The notes: a model not told the origin generated them from the sequence alone. A DNA stretch of 64,000 nucleotides from Acidilobaceae archaeon (GCA_026413755.1 JAOAKH010000009.1:1-64000); one strand, 5' to 3'; positions 18,260-27,237 are shown, numbered from the stretch's first letter. Translations and numbers: made by a program.

Positions 18260-18706
18260 ATGGGGAGCAAGAGGGGCTTCCTTACGGCTAAACAGCTGGA
18301 GATCCTAAGGCTCAGGTCAATGGGCTACACGCAGGCAATGGTGGCCTCTCGGCTTGGGACTTCTAGGGAGAACGTTTCGGTAGTCGAGAAGAGAGCAAGG
18401 GATAACGTGAACAAGGCCTTCGAGACCATAGTCCTATACTTAGAGGCGACCAGCAAGGCGAGAGTGGAGCTTAGAGAGGGCGAAAATGCGTCGGTGGCCG
18501 CCAAAAGGGTGTTAAGGGAGGCCTCCGCGCTCGGCATAAAGTTGAAGGACCACCTCCCTGAGCTTGCGCTGATTTTGCTCAAGGTGAGCGGCGGTGAGGA
18601 GGGCAGGCTGGGAAGAGGTATCGTGGCGTACATATTCGAAAGCGGAAGCCTTTCCCTGGCTTGTCAGGGAGAGGACGGCTTCTCCATATACATAGAGCCT
18701 AGATGA
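18260..18706 (+). CDS. tfx: Tfx family DNA-binding transcription regulator
   Basis: 148 residues. The N-terminal helix-turn-helix reads FLTAKQLEILRLRSMGYTQ followed by MVASRLGTSRENVSVVEKRA, the Tfx signature. The C-terminal part (LGIKLKDHLPELALILLKV) is the conserved Tfx effector-like domain. In methanogens, Tfx was described as binding the promoter of the molybdenum formylmethanofuran dehydrogenase operon. Here it diverges from a molybdate/tungstate-type transporter, which fits a metal-oxyanion regulator. ATG 18260 is chosen because a GGGGGAG site precedes it and the frame upstream lies in the divergent promoter. Confidence 0.88.
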   Translation: MGSKRGFLTAKQLEILRLRSMGYTQAMVASRLGTSRENVSVVEKRARDNVNKAFETIVLYLEATSKARVELREGENASVAAKRVLREASALGIKLKDHLPELALILLKVSGGEEGRLGRGIVAYIFESGSLSLACQGEDGFSIYIEPR

Positions 18707-18749
18707 CGCATATTTACCTCCTTCTATTAGCTCCCCTGCTACCTCTTTT

Positions 18750-19910
18750 GTGGTGTTCTCCTTGGCCCACCACTTTACGGCATACGAGGTAGAAGAACTA
18801 CTGCCGGAGCTGAAAGCATCGCTAGGACTCAGGAGGTTCATCGACGAAGAGGGGAACGAAGTTCAGAAGGTGCCCCTGGGCCCTGAGCCCCTCATGAGGA
18901 TGTACATAACTATGGTGAGGGCTAGGATCTTGGACGAGTGGCTCCTTAGGCTGCAGAGGGTGGGCAAGGTTGCCCTACACGCGCCCAACGTAGGCCAGGA
19001 GGCGGCAGCTGCGGGCTCTGCCATGGCTCTGAGGGAGGAGGACTGGCTGTTCCCCAGCTACCGGGAGCTAGCAGCATACATAGCTAGGGGGATGAACGAA
19101 GAGGAGATCTTGGACAGGGCCATGGCGAACATAGATGACCCGCTTAGGGGCAGCGAGTTCGTGGTGTACGGTCATAGGAAGTACAACATTGTTCCTGCCC
19201 CCGTCCCCGTGGGCTCTCAGGTCCCCCTCGCCGTAGGGGCCGCCATGGCAGCGAAAATCCTAGGCCACAGCGTGGTCACCATGGCAATATTTGGAGACGG
19301 CGCCACCTCCAGGGCTGACTTCCACGCAGGGCTTAACTTTGCAGGGGTCTTCAGGGCTCCCGTCGTCTTTGTGATCCAGAACAACGCTTGGGCCATATCC
19401 ATGCCCTCGAGGAGGCAGACTGCGGCAAAGACGTTCGCCCTGAAAGGGGTAGCTTACGGGGTCCCTGGCGTGCGCGTGGACGGCAACGACGTGATCGCTG
19501 TGTACACCACGGCCTCGGAGGCCGTAGAGAGGGCAAGGGCAGGGGAGGGACCGACGCTATTAGAGGCAGTCACATACAGGCTAGGACCTCACACGACGGC
19601 AGACGATCCTGACAGATACAGGCCCAGGGAAGAGGCGAAGGCTATGGAGAAGTTCGACCCGATCAGGAGGCTGGGGAAGTACCTCAAGGCGAGGGGCATA
19701 ATTAGCGAGAAGGAGGAGAGGGAGATATGGAGCGAGTGGGGAGAGAGAATAGAGAGAATCGTTAAGAGGTGCTACGAGAAGCCCCCGCTGCCGCCCAGCG
19801 TCGTCCTGGAGAACGTTTACTCCGAGCCTACCTGGAACTTAGAGGAGCAGATGAGGGAGCTGGAGGAGTCCCTCGAGGTGATGAAGGAGCTGGGAATAGG
19901 GGTGGAGTGA
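18750..19910 (+). CDS. pdhA: 2-oxoacid dehydrogenase E1 component, alpha subunit
   Basis: Thiamine-diphosphate subunit that decarboxylates a 2-oxoacid (pyruvate or a branched-chain oxoacid) and passes the acyl group to lipoyl-E2. 386 residues. The ThDP motif runs from GDGATSRADFHAGLNFAGVF to QNNAWAIS (GDG...NN form). The phosphorylation-loop region has YRLGPHTTADDPDRYR. GTG at 18750 (or 18753) follows a TATA-like CATATTTA at about 18708-18715. First gene of a tightly packed four-gene operon. Archaeal versions have been linked with branched-chain or pyruvate substrates; specificity cannot be read here. Confidence 0.94.
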   Translation: MVFSLAHHFTAYEVEELLPELKASLGLRRFIDEEGNEVQKVPLGPEPLMRMYITMVRARILDEWLLRLQRVGKVALHAPNVGQEAAAAGSAMALREEDWLFPSYRELAAYIARGMNEEEILDRAMANIDDPLRGSEFVVYGHRKYNIVPAPVPVGSQVPLAVGAAMAAKILGHSVVTMAIFGDGATSRADFHAGLNFAGVFRAPVVFVIQNNAWAISMPSRRQTAAKTFALKGVAYGVPGVRVDGNDVIAVYTTASEAVERARAGEGPTLLEAVTYRLGPHTTADDPDRYRPREEAKAMEKFDPIRRLGKYLKARGIISEKEEREIWSEWGERIERIVKRCYEKPPLPPSVVLENVYSEPTWNLEEQMRELEESLEVMKELGIGVE

Positions 19911-20888
19911 GTGCCCGTTACTAACATGGTACAAGCGCTCAACAGCGCGTTAAGGGAAGAGATGAGAAGGGACAAGAGAGTGGTCGTGTTGGGGGAGGAT
20001 GTGGGGAAGAGGGGCGGCGTCTTCCTGGTCACGGAAGGGCTCATAGATGAGTTCGGGCCTGAGAGGGTCATAGACACTCCTCTCACGGAGGCGGGCATAG
20101 TTGGGGTCGCCATAGGCATGGCGCTCTACGGCCTGAAGCCTGTGGCAGAGATCCAGTTCATAGACTTCATATACGAGGCCTTCGATCAGATCGCCACTAA
20201 TCTCTCGAAGATCAGGAGGAGGAGCGGGGGCATGTTCTCTGCGCCGGTGGTGATAAGGGGGCCCTGCTGCGGAGGCGTTAAAGGCGGCATGTTTCATAGC
20301 CAGAGCAACGAGGCCTACTTCGTCCACACTGCAGGCCTTAAGGTGGTCATGCCCTCGAGGCCATACGACGCCAAGGGCCTGCTCAAAGCCTCAATAAGGG
20401 GGGAGGACCCCGTTATCTTCCTTGAGCCAAAGGTGCTGTACAGGGCTATAAAGGAGGAAGTGCCGGAAGAGGACTACGTTGTCCCCATTGGGGAGGCAAG
20501 GGTAGTACAAGAGGGCTCAGACGTAACGATAGTCACGTGGGGCGCCATGGTGTATAAGGCGCTGGAGGTGAGCAAGATAGCAAGGTCGAGGCACGGCTGG
20601 GAAGCGGAGGTCATAGACCTGAGGACTCTGTTCCCCTTCGACAAGGACGCCATAATACGCAGTTTAGAGAAGACGGGGAGGCTCGTCATAGTTCACGAGG
20701 CCCCGAAGACGTTAGGGCTAGGCGCTGAGATAGCCGCATACGTGGCCGAGAACGCCATAGAGCTGCTGAAGGCCCCCGTAGCCAGAGTGACGGGCTTTGA
20801 CGCCCCGTTCCCGCTGGCTCACGAGAAGCTCTACATGCCAAACGAAGCTAGGATCTACATGGCCCTCTCGAGGGTGATGAGTTACTAG
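19911..20888 (+). CDS. pdhB: 2-oxoacid dehydrogenase E1 component, beta subunit
   Basis: 325 residues, the transketolase-like beta subunit of heterotetrameric E1. It has VVLGEDVGKRGGVF, TPLTEAGIVGVAIGMAL, EIQFIDFIYEAFDQI, FHSQSNEAYFVHTAGLKVVMPS and the C-terminal DLRTLFPFDKDAI. It starts with GTG immediately after the alpha-subunit stop (no gap), so the two chains are probably made in equal amounts. Confidence 0.95.
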   Translation: MPVTNMVQALNSALREEMRRDKRVVVLGEDVGKRGGVFLVTEGLIDEFGPERVIDTPLTEAGIVGVAIGMALYGLKPVAEIQFIDFIYEAFDQIATNLSKIRRRSGGMFSAPVVIRGPCCGGVKGGMFHSQSNEAYFVHTAGLKVVMPSRPYDAKGLLKASIRGEDPVIFLEPKVLYRAIKEEVPEEDYVVPIGEARVVQEGSDVTIVTWGAMVYKALEVSKIARSRHGWEAEVIDLRTLFPFDKDAIIRSLEKTGRLVIVHEAPKTLGLGAEIAAYVAENAIELLKAPVARVTGFDAPFPLAHEKLYMPNEARIYMALSRVMSY

Positions 20889-20898
20889 GGTGGCGGTG

Positions 20899-22059
20899 AT
20901 GGAGGTAAGGCTGCCCGACATAGGCGAGGGGCTCACGGAAGGGGAGATAGTGGAGTGGCTGGTAAAAGAGGGAGATAAGGTAAAGCAGTTCCAGCCCCTA
21001 GTGAAGGTTCTCACGGCAAAGGCCACCGTTGAAATACCATCCCCCTACGAGGGTACTGTAGTTAAGCTACTTGCGAAGCCTGGCGACGTGGTAAAGGTAG
21101 GCCAGGCCATAGCGGTGATAGAGAAAGAGGGAGCAGGGTTAGTAGAGGAGAGGCATGAGGAGAGGAGGGAGCTGGTGAGGGCCCCTCCAAGGGTGAGGAA
21201 GCTGGCGAGGGAGCTAGGCGTAGATTTGGCTAAGGTGAAAGGCACGGGACCCGGGGGCACCATAACTGAGGCAGACGTCATGAGGGCAGCGGAGGAGGCC
21301 AGGAAGCCCGAGGCCAAGCCCCCGCCGCCGGCAGAGAAGCCCTCGGACAGGGAGGAGAGGGTGCCGCTGAGAGGGATAAAGAGGCTAATGGCCTTGAAGA
21401 TGGCTGAAGCCAAAGCCAAAGTCCCTCACGCTTACATAGCAGAGGAGGTAGATTTTACGGAGCTCGTCAAGCTAAGGGAGAGCCTAAAGGAAGAGGCAGA
21501 GAGGAGAGGGGTGAAGCTGACGCTGCTCGCCTTCATAGTAAAGGCTGCAGCTAAGGCGCTGAAGAGTTACCCCCTCATGAACGCAAGCCTCGACGAGGCA
21601 AGAGGGGAAATAGTGATCAAGAAGTACTATAACATAGGTATAGCCGTAGACGTGGAGGACGGCCTCGTCGTGCCTAACGTGAAAGAGGCGGACAAGAAGG
21701 GCCTCTTCCAGATAGCAAGGGAGATCCAGGAGCTGGCCCAAAAGGCGAGGGAGGGCAGGCTCTCGCTGGAGGAGGTGAGCAACGGGACATTCAGCATAAC
21801 GAACATAGGCTCCATAGGGACCGTGTTCGGGATGGCAGTGATCAATTACCCGGAGGCCGCTATCCTCGGCGTGCACAAAGTGCAGGAGCTCCCCAGGGTA
21901 GTAGACGGAGAGATAAAGCCAAGGAAGGTGGGGATCCTAAGCCTTAGCTTCGACCACAGGTTCATAGAGGGAGCGTACGCTACTAGGTTCTTGCTCCACT
22001 TAAAGCGCCTCCTGGAGAACCCAGTGTTAATTATGGCTCCGGAGGAGGAGTTCCAGTAG
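20899..22059 (+). CDS. pdhC: 2-oxoacid dehydrogenase E2 component (dihydrolipoamide acyltransferase)
   Basis: 386 residues. The lipoyl domain (about 1-77) has its expected modified lysine at 41 in LTAKATVEIPSP. The subunit-binding domain (about 100-140) reads PRVRKLARELGVDLAKVKGT. The catalytic domain follows a proline-rich linker. The active-site histidine block is SFDHRFIEGA, where most E2 enzymes have H-x-x-x-D-G; here the Asp is Glu. ATG 20899 is preferred over GTG 20890 because GGGTGG precedes it. The E2 forms the core that binds E1 and E3. Confidence 0.93.
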   Translation: MEVRLPDIGEGLTEGEIVEWLVKEGDKVKQFQPLVKVLTAKATVEIPSPYEGTVVKLLAKPGDVVKVGQAIAVIEKEGAGLVEERHEERRELVRAPPRVRKLARELGVDLAKVKGTGPGGTITEADVMRAAEEARKPEAKPPPPAEKPSDREERVPLRGIKRLMALKMAEAKAKVPHAYIAEEVDFTELVKLRESLKEEAERRGVKLTLLAFIVKAAAKALKSYPLMNASLDEARGEIVIKKYYNIGIAVDVEDGLVVPNVKEADKKGLFQIAREIQELAQKAREGRLSLEEVSNGTFSITNIGSIGTVFGMAVINYPEAAILGVHKVQELPRVVDGEIKPRKVGILSLSFDHRFIEGAYATRFLLHLKRLLENPVLIMAPEEEFQ

Positions 22060-22068
22060 GTGAGTTCC

Positions 22069-23424
22069 ATGAAGTATGACCTCTTGGTAATAGGCGGAGG
22101 GCCCGGAGGGTACCCTGCAGCCATAAGGGCCTCCCAGCTGGGCATGAGCGTTGCGCTCGTAGAGCAGCGCAGGCTGGGAGGAGAGTGCACTAACTATGGC
22201 TGCATCCCCACCAAGTCCCTCATATGGCCTGTGAGCATGCTCCACAGCATCTCCCGCCTGGGCTTCGTAAAGATGTCATACGAGGTGGACTTCGGCGGCC
22301 TCATGAGTTGGGCAGAGGAGGTGAAATCGAAGATCTCCGAAAGTCTCGAGTCCCTTCTTAGGAAGTACGGCGTGGAGATATACGAAGGGAGGGCCAAGTT
22401 AGGTGAGGTAGTGGAGGTGGAGGGAGGGCCCTCCCTCAGGGGCGAGAAGGTCCTCCTAGCCATGGGCACTGAGCCTGCAGGGTTGCCCGGGCTGGAGGTA
22501 GACGGCGCCCTGGTTCACGACAACAGGAGTATATTGAGCCTCAGAAGGAAGCCCTCCAGAGTCCTCATAGTAGGGGCGGGGTACATAGGGGTAGAATATG
22601 CGGCGCTCTTTGCAAAGCTGGGCTCAGAGGTCCACCTCGTGGAGGCCCTAGAGAAGCCCCTAGCTACCATGGACGAGGACTTCTCGCGCCTCGTGACTAG
22701 AAGGCTCTCCAAGCTGGGCGTAAAGCTGTATTTCTCAACTTCCGTGAGGGAAGTTGAGAGGAGGGAGAGATACCTAAAGGTAGGCCTGACCAGCGGGGTC
22801 AGCGTGGAGGTAGATATAGCGCTAGTCGCCGTGGGCAGGAGGCCTAACTCTGCGGGGGCGGAGAGGCTGGGCGTTAGGACTGACACGAGGGGCTACGTGG
22901 AGGTAGATGGGACCATGAGGACGAGTAACCCCAACGTCTTTGCGGCAGGAGACCTGGCAGGACCTCCCCTGCTGGCGCACAAGGCCTTCGCTCAAGCGCT
23001 AGTGGCAGCAGAGAACGCTGCGGGGAGGAAGTCCTACTACGAGCCAAAGGTGGTCCCCTCAGTGGTCTACTTCGACCCTGAGCTCGTGAGCGTGGGGCTA
23101 ACGGAAGCTGAGGCTAGGAGGGCCGGCTACGAGGTCTCTGTAGCCAAGCTGCCCATAGGAGGCGTGGCCAGGGCCGTCATAGAGGACTCCGTGGACGGCT
23201 TCGTGAAGCTGGTATACGAGTCCGGCAGCAAGGCACTGCTGGGTATACACATGGCAGGCCCCCATGTTTCGGAGCTCGCAGGGGAGGCCTCGCTGGCAAT
23301 AGAGATGGGCGCTACCCTAGAGGACTTAGCCCTCACGATCCACCCCCACCCCACGATCTCTGAGGCCCTTCAGGAGGCTGCAGAACTAGCACTAGGGAAA
23401 CCAAAACACTACTACAAAAAATAA
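22069..23424 (+). CDS. lpd: Dihydrolipoamide dehydrogenase (E3)
   Basis: Reoxidises the dihydrolipoyl group with NAD. 451 residues. The FAD site is VIGGGPGGYPAAIRASQLG. The redox disulfide is GGECTNYGCIPTKSL, in the spacing C-x4-C. The NAD site is VGAGYIGVEYAALFAKLG. AAGDLAGPPLLAHKA follows, and the catalytic C-terminal histidine is in IHPHPTISE. ATG 22069 is chosen because GGTGAG lies 5 bases before it; an in-frame GTG lies at 22060. Last gene of the E1-E2-E3 operon. Confidence 0.96.
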   Translation: MKYDLLVIGGGPGGYPAAIRASQLGMSVALVEQRRLGGECTNYGCIPTKSLIWPVSMLHSISRLGFVKMSYEVDFGGLMSWAEEVKSKISESLESLLRKYGVEIYEGRAKLGEVVEVEGGPSLRGEKVLLAMGTEPAGLPGLEVDGALVHDNRSILSLRRKPSRVLIVGAGYIGVEYAALFAKLGSEVHLVEALEKPLATMDEDFSRLVTRRLSKLGVKLYFSTSVREVERRERYLKVGLTSGVSVEVDIALVAVGRRPNSAGAERLGVRTDTRGYVEVDGTMRTSNPNVFAAGDLAGPPLLAHKAFAQALVAAENAAGRKSYYEPKVVPSVVYFDPELVSVGLTEAEARRAGYEVSVAKLPIGGVARAVIEDSVDGFVKLVYESGSKALLGIHMAGPHVSELAGEASLAIEMGATLEDLALTIHPHPTISEALQEAAELALGKPKHYYKK

Positions 23425-23431
23425 AGGAGGG

Positions 23432-23860
23432 TTACTCTCCTCCTATCTCTCCCAGGTGCTCCAGGTACCTCCTATACGTCGCCGCTATGTCCCTCGCCGA
23501 CAACATTCCCTTGATTTTGCCCTCCTCGTCGACCACTGGCAGGTGCCTTATCTTCCTCTCTGTCATTAGTATGACGGCTTTTTGCAGTGCATCGTCCTCT
23601 TTCACCGTCACCGGGTCCTTCGTCATGACTTCTCCTACCACGACGTCTAGGGGCTTCTCCTGAGCAACGATCTTGACGAGGTCCCTCTCAGTGAATATGC
23701 CTAACACCTTCCCCTCTGGGCTAACTACCACAATGCTACCTATGCCCTCTTTATGCATGATTTTCACGGCATCCACCACTTTTGTGGTGGGTTGAACAGT
23801 TGCAGCGGGCTTCTTCATGACCTCAGAAACCTTTATGACCGCATAGCTCACGTTGTACAC
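23432..23860 (-). CDS. Two-CBS-domain protein
   Basis: 142 residues made almost entirely of a CBS pair. Domain 1 is at about 10-65 (VSEVMKKPAATVQPTTKVVDAVKIM, cited in part; GIFTERDLVKIV) and domain 2 at about 75-130 (VGEVMTKDPVTVKEDDALQ; GMLSARDIAATYRR). Such stand-alone modules bind adenine nucleotides and regulate other proteins; the partner is unknown. GTG 23860 follows TAGGTG, with a TATA-like AAAATAAATAG about 25-30 bases upstream. It converges on the lpd gene with a 7-base gap. Confidence 0.88.
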   Translation of the reverse strand: MYNVSYAVIKVSEVMKKPAATVQPTTKVVDAVKIMHKEGIGSIVVVSPEGKVLGIFTERDLVKIVAQEKPLDVVVGEVMTKDPVTVKEDDALQKAVILMTERKIRHLPVVDEEGKIKGMLSARDIAATYRRYLEHLGEIGGE

Positions 23861-23887
23861 CTACTAAGCTGTGTAGATTTAGACTAT

Positions 23888-24349
23888 TTATTTTTTACTA
23901 GCCTGTTCTGCTGGCTCAAAATATAATATGTCTCCTAGAGTTCCATTCCTCTCCTCCGGAGACTTGAAGACAGGCCTCGTCCTCATGCCTACCCTCGGCT
24001 TCTCTGCCTTCAAGAAGTGTACTATGCTGCCCTCTGCGTCCTCATGTCTCAGGACGGCTATTACTTGCGGCGTCTCTAGCATGTTTCCATACATGTCTTC
24101 ATATACTATAGTGAAGGACTCGACAATCCAGGGTCCTCGAACTTCCACTAACTCTCCCTTTGAGTGATCTGGGCAGTAAGGCCTTGGGGGCACTATCAGC
24201 TTCTCACCGCACCTTATTCCGGTCAGCTTGCCCTCCGCGAGGGCCTTCGCTGCCTCTGAGCCTAGCACGCCGGGCGGGTAGACGTACTTGTCTGCTTCCA
24301 TGCTGCCCTCCACGTGTAGCAGCTCCCCCCTGCCTCCCCTTCTGTTCAC
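23888..24349 (-). CDS. DUF35 OB-fold protein with incomplete zinc ribbon
   Basis: 153 residues. The DUF35 layout is an N-terminal rubredoxin-like ribbon followed by an OB fold (VIAVLRHEDAEGSIVHFLKAE). DUF35 proteins are partners of thiolase-fold enzymes, feeding or holding acyl-CoA substrates. The ribbon reads GIRCGEKLIVPPRPYCPDHS: only two cysteines remain of the usual four, so zinc binding is doubtful. The GTG start lies 4 bases from the stop of the other DUF35 gene with GGTGGTGAGG before it. Last gene of the thiolase-like operon. Confidence 0.83.
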   Translation of the reverse strand: MNRRGGRGELLHVEGSMEADKYVYPPGVLGSEAAKALAEGKLTGIRCGEKLIVPPRPYCPDHSKGELVEVRGPWIVESFTIVYEDMYGNMLETPQVIAVLRHEDAEGSIVHFLKAEKPRVGMRTRPVFKSPEERNGTLGDILYFEPAEQASKK

Positions 24350-24352
24350 GCC

Positions 24353-24871
24353 TCACCACCTCTCAAAGCACTCTATGTCAGTTATGCTGCCCGCCCTCTG
24401 CTCCGCAGGCCTCCAGCGGGCCCTGACCCTCGCTCCGAAAACCCTGCCGCTCATAACGTCCTCCTCGCTCACCCCGCATAGCCTGTGGAAGATGCCAGGG
24501 AACTCTGGCTCGTCCCCCCTGTAGCCGGGCGCGTCCAGTCTGATTATAGCCACTATCTCCGGCCTCTCCAACTTTCCCCTCTTTGCAGATATGTAGCTTA
24601 CCGAGGCCGTCTCCACCCTCCCCGTCTGAGGCAGCTCCAGCCACTCCCCTGCAGGGCTAAAGCAGCTTTCGCAGAACTCCCTCGGCGGCAATAGTATCCT
24701 GCCACACGAGCTACACCTCTTGCCTAAGATCTTGCCCTCCTTCAGCCCCCTGAGGAAGACCGAGAGCGCTTGGCCTGCGCTGTAAGAGTACTTCGCCTTC
24801 GGGACATACTCTATGACTCCCTTCATCTTCCTGAGCTCCTCCTCCCTCACGTACTTTCCCGGGATCTCCAC
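24353..24871 (-). CDS. DUF35 OB-fold protein with intact zinc ribbon
   Basis: 172 residues. The four-cysteine ribbon is RCSSCGRILLPPREFCESCF. The OB fold follows, with VETASVSYISAKRGKLERPE and a long insertion around PGYRGDEPEFPGIFHRLCG. GTG 24871 is chosen because GGTGA lies 5 bases upstream; another GTG at 24880 overlaps the stop of the preceding thiolase-like gene. As with other DUF35 proteins it is expected to bind the neighbouring thiolase-fold subunit and its CoA substrate. Confidence 0.85.
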   Translation of the reverse strand: MEIPGKYVREEELRKMKGVIEYVPKAKYSYSAGQALSVFLRGLKEGKILGKRCSSCGRILLPPREFCESCFSPAGEWLELPQTGRVETASVSYISAKRGKLERPEIVAIIRLDAPGYRGDEPEFPGIFHRLCGVSEEDVMSGRVFGARVRARWRPAEQRAGSITDIECFERW

Positions 24872-24876
24872 TTCAT

Positions 24877-26055
24877 TCACCTCGATAGCACTATTACTGT
24901 GCTCGTCTGCATTAGCCCTCCCCACGAGCTCGCCACGGCCTTGTGGACAGCTTTCTTTACCTGCCTTGCCCCTGCTTCGTACCTTAGCTGCCAGAAGAGC
25001 TCGGCAGTCTTCATCAAGCCCGAAGCGGCTATCGGGTTCCCCATGCCCAATAGGCCGCCGCTGGGGGAGGTGGGCAGCTCCCCGCTCCTCTCGAAATGTC
25101 CTTCCTTAAGCAACCTCGGGGCCTCGCACTTCCTCGCTAGCATGAGGCCCTCGAGGTTGTGGAGCTCCTTATAGTCGAAGGGGTCGTGGGGCTCCGCTAT
25201 GTCTATCTCCTTCCAGGGCCTCTCTATCCCTGCCATCTTGTATGCCATCCTGGCCGCCTGCTCCACATAGCGGGGGTATGAGAGGTCCCTGTTGTACCAG
25301 AAGGAGCTGTCCAAAGCGAAGCCCACTCCCTCTATCCAGACTGGCGTGTCTGTAATCCTCCTAGCAACGCTCTCATCCGCCAACACCAGTGCCGCCGCGC
25401 CGTCGCTCACAGGGCTTATGTCCAGGAGCTGTACAGGCCACACTAGCGTCTCGCTCTTGAGCACGTCCTCAACAGTTATGTTTGCTGCCGCCTGCGCATG
25501 CGGGTTGTCCAGAGCGTTCCTCTTGTTCTTAACGGAGACCAGCGCTATGTCCTCCTTGCTCGCCTTACACTCTCTCATATACCATGCCATCTCTAACGCA
25601 AATATCCAAATGAGGTTAGGGCCGAGGGGCCTCTCGAGGATAGGATGCCATATATACGCGAACACAGCTTGTGGGTGAGGGTACGCGTGGCTCATTTTCT
25701 CCTCGCCCACTGCCAGGACCGTCTTGCACAATCCGCTCGCCACGTGCCACCACGCTGCTATCGGGACCATTACCCCTGTGCCGCCGCCCATGGCTACCCT
25801 AACGGTCGGCCTCAAGAGCCCGCCTGCCCCGTCAGCTATGTGTTCTCCTTTCATGTGAACGCCATCGAAACCATCCACTGCAGAGCCGATCACTACGCAG
25901 TCTATGTCCTTTAGAGCGAGGCCTGCAGAGCCCAGCGCCCTACTAGCTGCCTCCCAAGCCAGCTCAGCAGGCGTTTCTAGCAGCCTTCTCGCGAACAGCG
26001 TGAGGCCTGCCCCCACTATGGCCACCCTCTTCTTTACGTGCACGTTAGTCCTCAT
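24877..26055 (-). CDS. Thiolase-superfamily protein lacking catalytic Cys/His (subunit B)
   Basis: 392 residues with the thiolase fold: an N-terminal RVAIVGAGLTLFARR, VLAVGEEKMSH, ISPVSDGAAALVLA and SPSGGLLGMGNPIAASGL. The three catalytic sites of a working thiolase are not seen. The nucleophile position reads VAMGGGTG rather than xACxSG, the GHPxGATG histidine is N (GNPIAASG), and the C-terminal CxG is SSWGG. This resembles the Ltp2-type proteins that work with DUF35 partners as aldolases in steroid side-chain breakdown, but the reaction here is unknown. It starts at ATG 26055 after GGTGAGG, coupled to the gene before it. Confidence 0.86.
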   Translation of the reverse strand: MRTNVHVKKRVAIVGAGLTLFARRLLETPAELAWEAASRALGSAGLALKDIDCVVIGSAVDGFDGVHMKGEHIADGAGGLLRPTVRVAMGGGTGVMVPIAAWWHVASGLCKTVLAVGEEKMSHAYPHPQAVFAYIWHPILERPLGPNLIWIFALEMAWYMRECKASKEDIALVSVKNKRNALDNPHAQAAANITVEDVLKSETLVWPVQLLDISPVSDGAAALVLADESVARRITDTPVWIEGVGFALDSSFWYNRDLSYPRYVEQAARMAYKMAGIERPWKEIDIAEPHDPFDYKELHNLEGLMLARKCEAPRLLKEGHFERSGELPTSPSGGLLGMGNPIAASGLMKTAELFWQLRYEAGARQVKKAVHKAVASSWGGLMQTSTVIVLSR

Positions 26056-26061
26056 GCCTCC

Positions 26062-27210
26062 TCACCTTCCCAGCACGGCCACTGCAGAAGTGTAGCTCGG
26101 CACCCCTCTCCAGGACGCCACCACAGCCCTCTCCGCCCCCCTCAGCTGCACGCCCCCTGCCTCGCCTCTTAGCTGCAGGACCGCCTCGAGGAGCCTCATA
26201 AGTCCTGTGGCCTCGAAGGACGTCCCGAGGGACAGGCTGCCGCCGCTCGGGTTCACAGGGTAGCTGCCCTCTGCGTCGAAGTAGCCCGACTCCAACAGCT
26301 TGTGCGCCCCCTCCGGCGCCATGCCCAGCTCCTCGAGGAAGAGGAGCTCCATGAAGCTGAACCTGTCCTCCACCTCTGCAAAGTCCGTCTGCCTCCTCGG
26401 GTCCTTCAGGCCTGCTTGCCTGTAAGCTTCCTTTGCGGCAAGCCTTGCAGAGGGCATACTGCCCCACTCGTGCCACTCCACGCTCCCACTCCCCACCTCT
26501 GTGGACCACCAAATGCCCTCCAACCATATGGGCTCCGACCTCAGCTCCCTTGCCTTCTGCTCAGATGCCATCACTACGCTAATCGCCGCGTCCGTGAAGC
26601 CTGCTATCTCATGCCGCGTGAGGGGGTAGATCGCCGGCCTTGCGTTAAGGACCGCCTTCAGCTCTATGCTAGCTGCGTGTGAGGCCCTCGGGTTCCTAAG
26701 ACCCCTCCTCCTATTTTTCACCGCTACGAGCGCAAAGTGCTCTCTCCTTGCACCGCTCCTACGCATGTAAGCCACAGCGTCTAGCCCTGCAAGGAAGAAC
26801 GGGTTCCCGGGCTTGAGGGCCCTCAACTGGGGGTCCAGCGCTAGCTCGTAGATCTCCTGAAGTGTCTTCACGTCGCTGGGCTTACCGTGGGCCTCCACCG
26901 CCACTAGCTCTGCCAGCCCGCTCCTGATCATCATGTAGGCCTGGCCTACGCACTGAAGGCCGTCGCCTGCCACCGTCACGGTGGGCCTCATGACACCTCC
27001 CACGGGATCTGGCGCAAACTCGTCGTTGATGGCTATTCCCTCCCAGAAGTCTTCCTGACAGGAAACAAAGACGTCCACGTCCCTCCTGGCGTCTACCCCT
27101 GCATCCTCGTAGGCCCTAACTGCTGCCTCGTACATCATCTCTGTGAAAGAGAGCTCTGGAACGCTGGGCCTGAAGCCGCTCCACCCTATTCCCACTATTG
27201 CTGTTCTCAA
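26062..27210 (-). CDS. Thiolase-superfamily protein lacking catalytic Cys/His (subunit A)
   Basis: 382 residues, a paralogue of the next gene. Fold signs are [32 protein letters not shown] and [11 protein letters not shown]. The nucleophile site reads VAGDGLQ, the usual GHPxGATG is GTSFEATG, and the terminal Cys is absent (VVASWRGVP). It is therefore unlikely to be a thiolase in the chemical sense. The start is TTG 27210 with GGAGGGAGAA before it. The open frame further upstream is not coding because it crosses the divergent promoter. First gene of an operon with subunit B and two DUF35 proteins. Confidence 0.85.
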   Translation of the reverse strand: MRTAIVGIGWSGFRPSVPELSFTEMMYEAAVRAYEDAGVDARRDVDVFVSCQEDFWEGIAINDEFAPDPVGGVMRPTVTVAGDGLQCVGQAYMMIRSGLAELVAVEAHGKPSDVKTLQEIYELALDPQLRALKPGNPFFLAGLDAVAYMRRSGARREHFALVAVKNRRRGLRNPRASHAASIELKAVLNARPAIYPLTRHEIAGFTDAAISVVMASEQKARELRSEPIWLEGIWWSTEVGSGSVEWHEWGSMPSARLAAKEAYRQAGLKDPRRQTDFAEVEDRFSFMELLFLEELGMAPEGAHKLLESGYFDAEGSYPVNPSGGSLSLGTSFEATGLMRLLEAVLQLRGEAGGVQLRGAERAVVASWRGVPSYTSAVAVLGR

Positions 27211-27237
27211 TTCTCCCTCCGCTCTAGGTCCCCAAGG

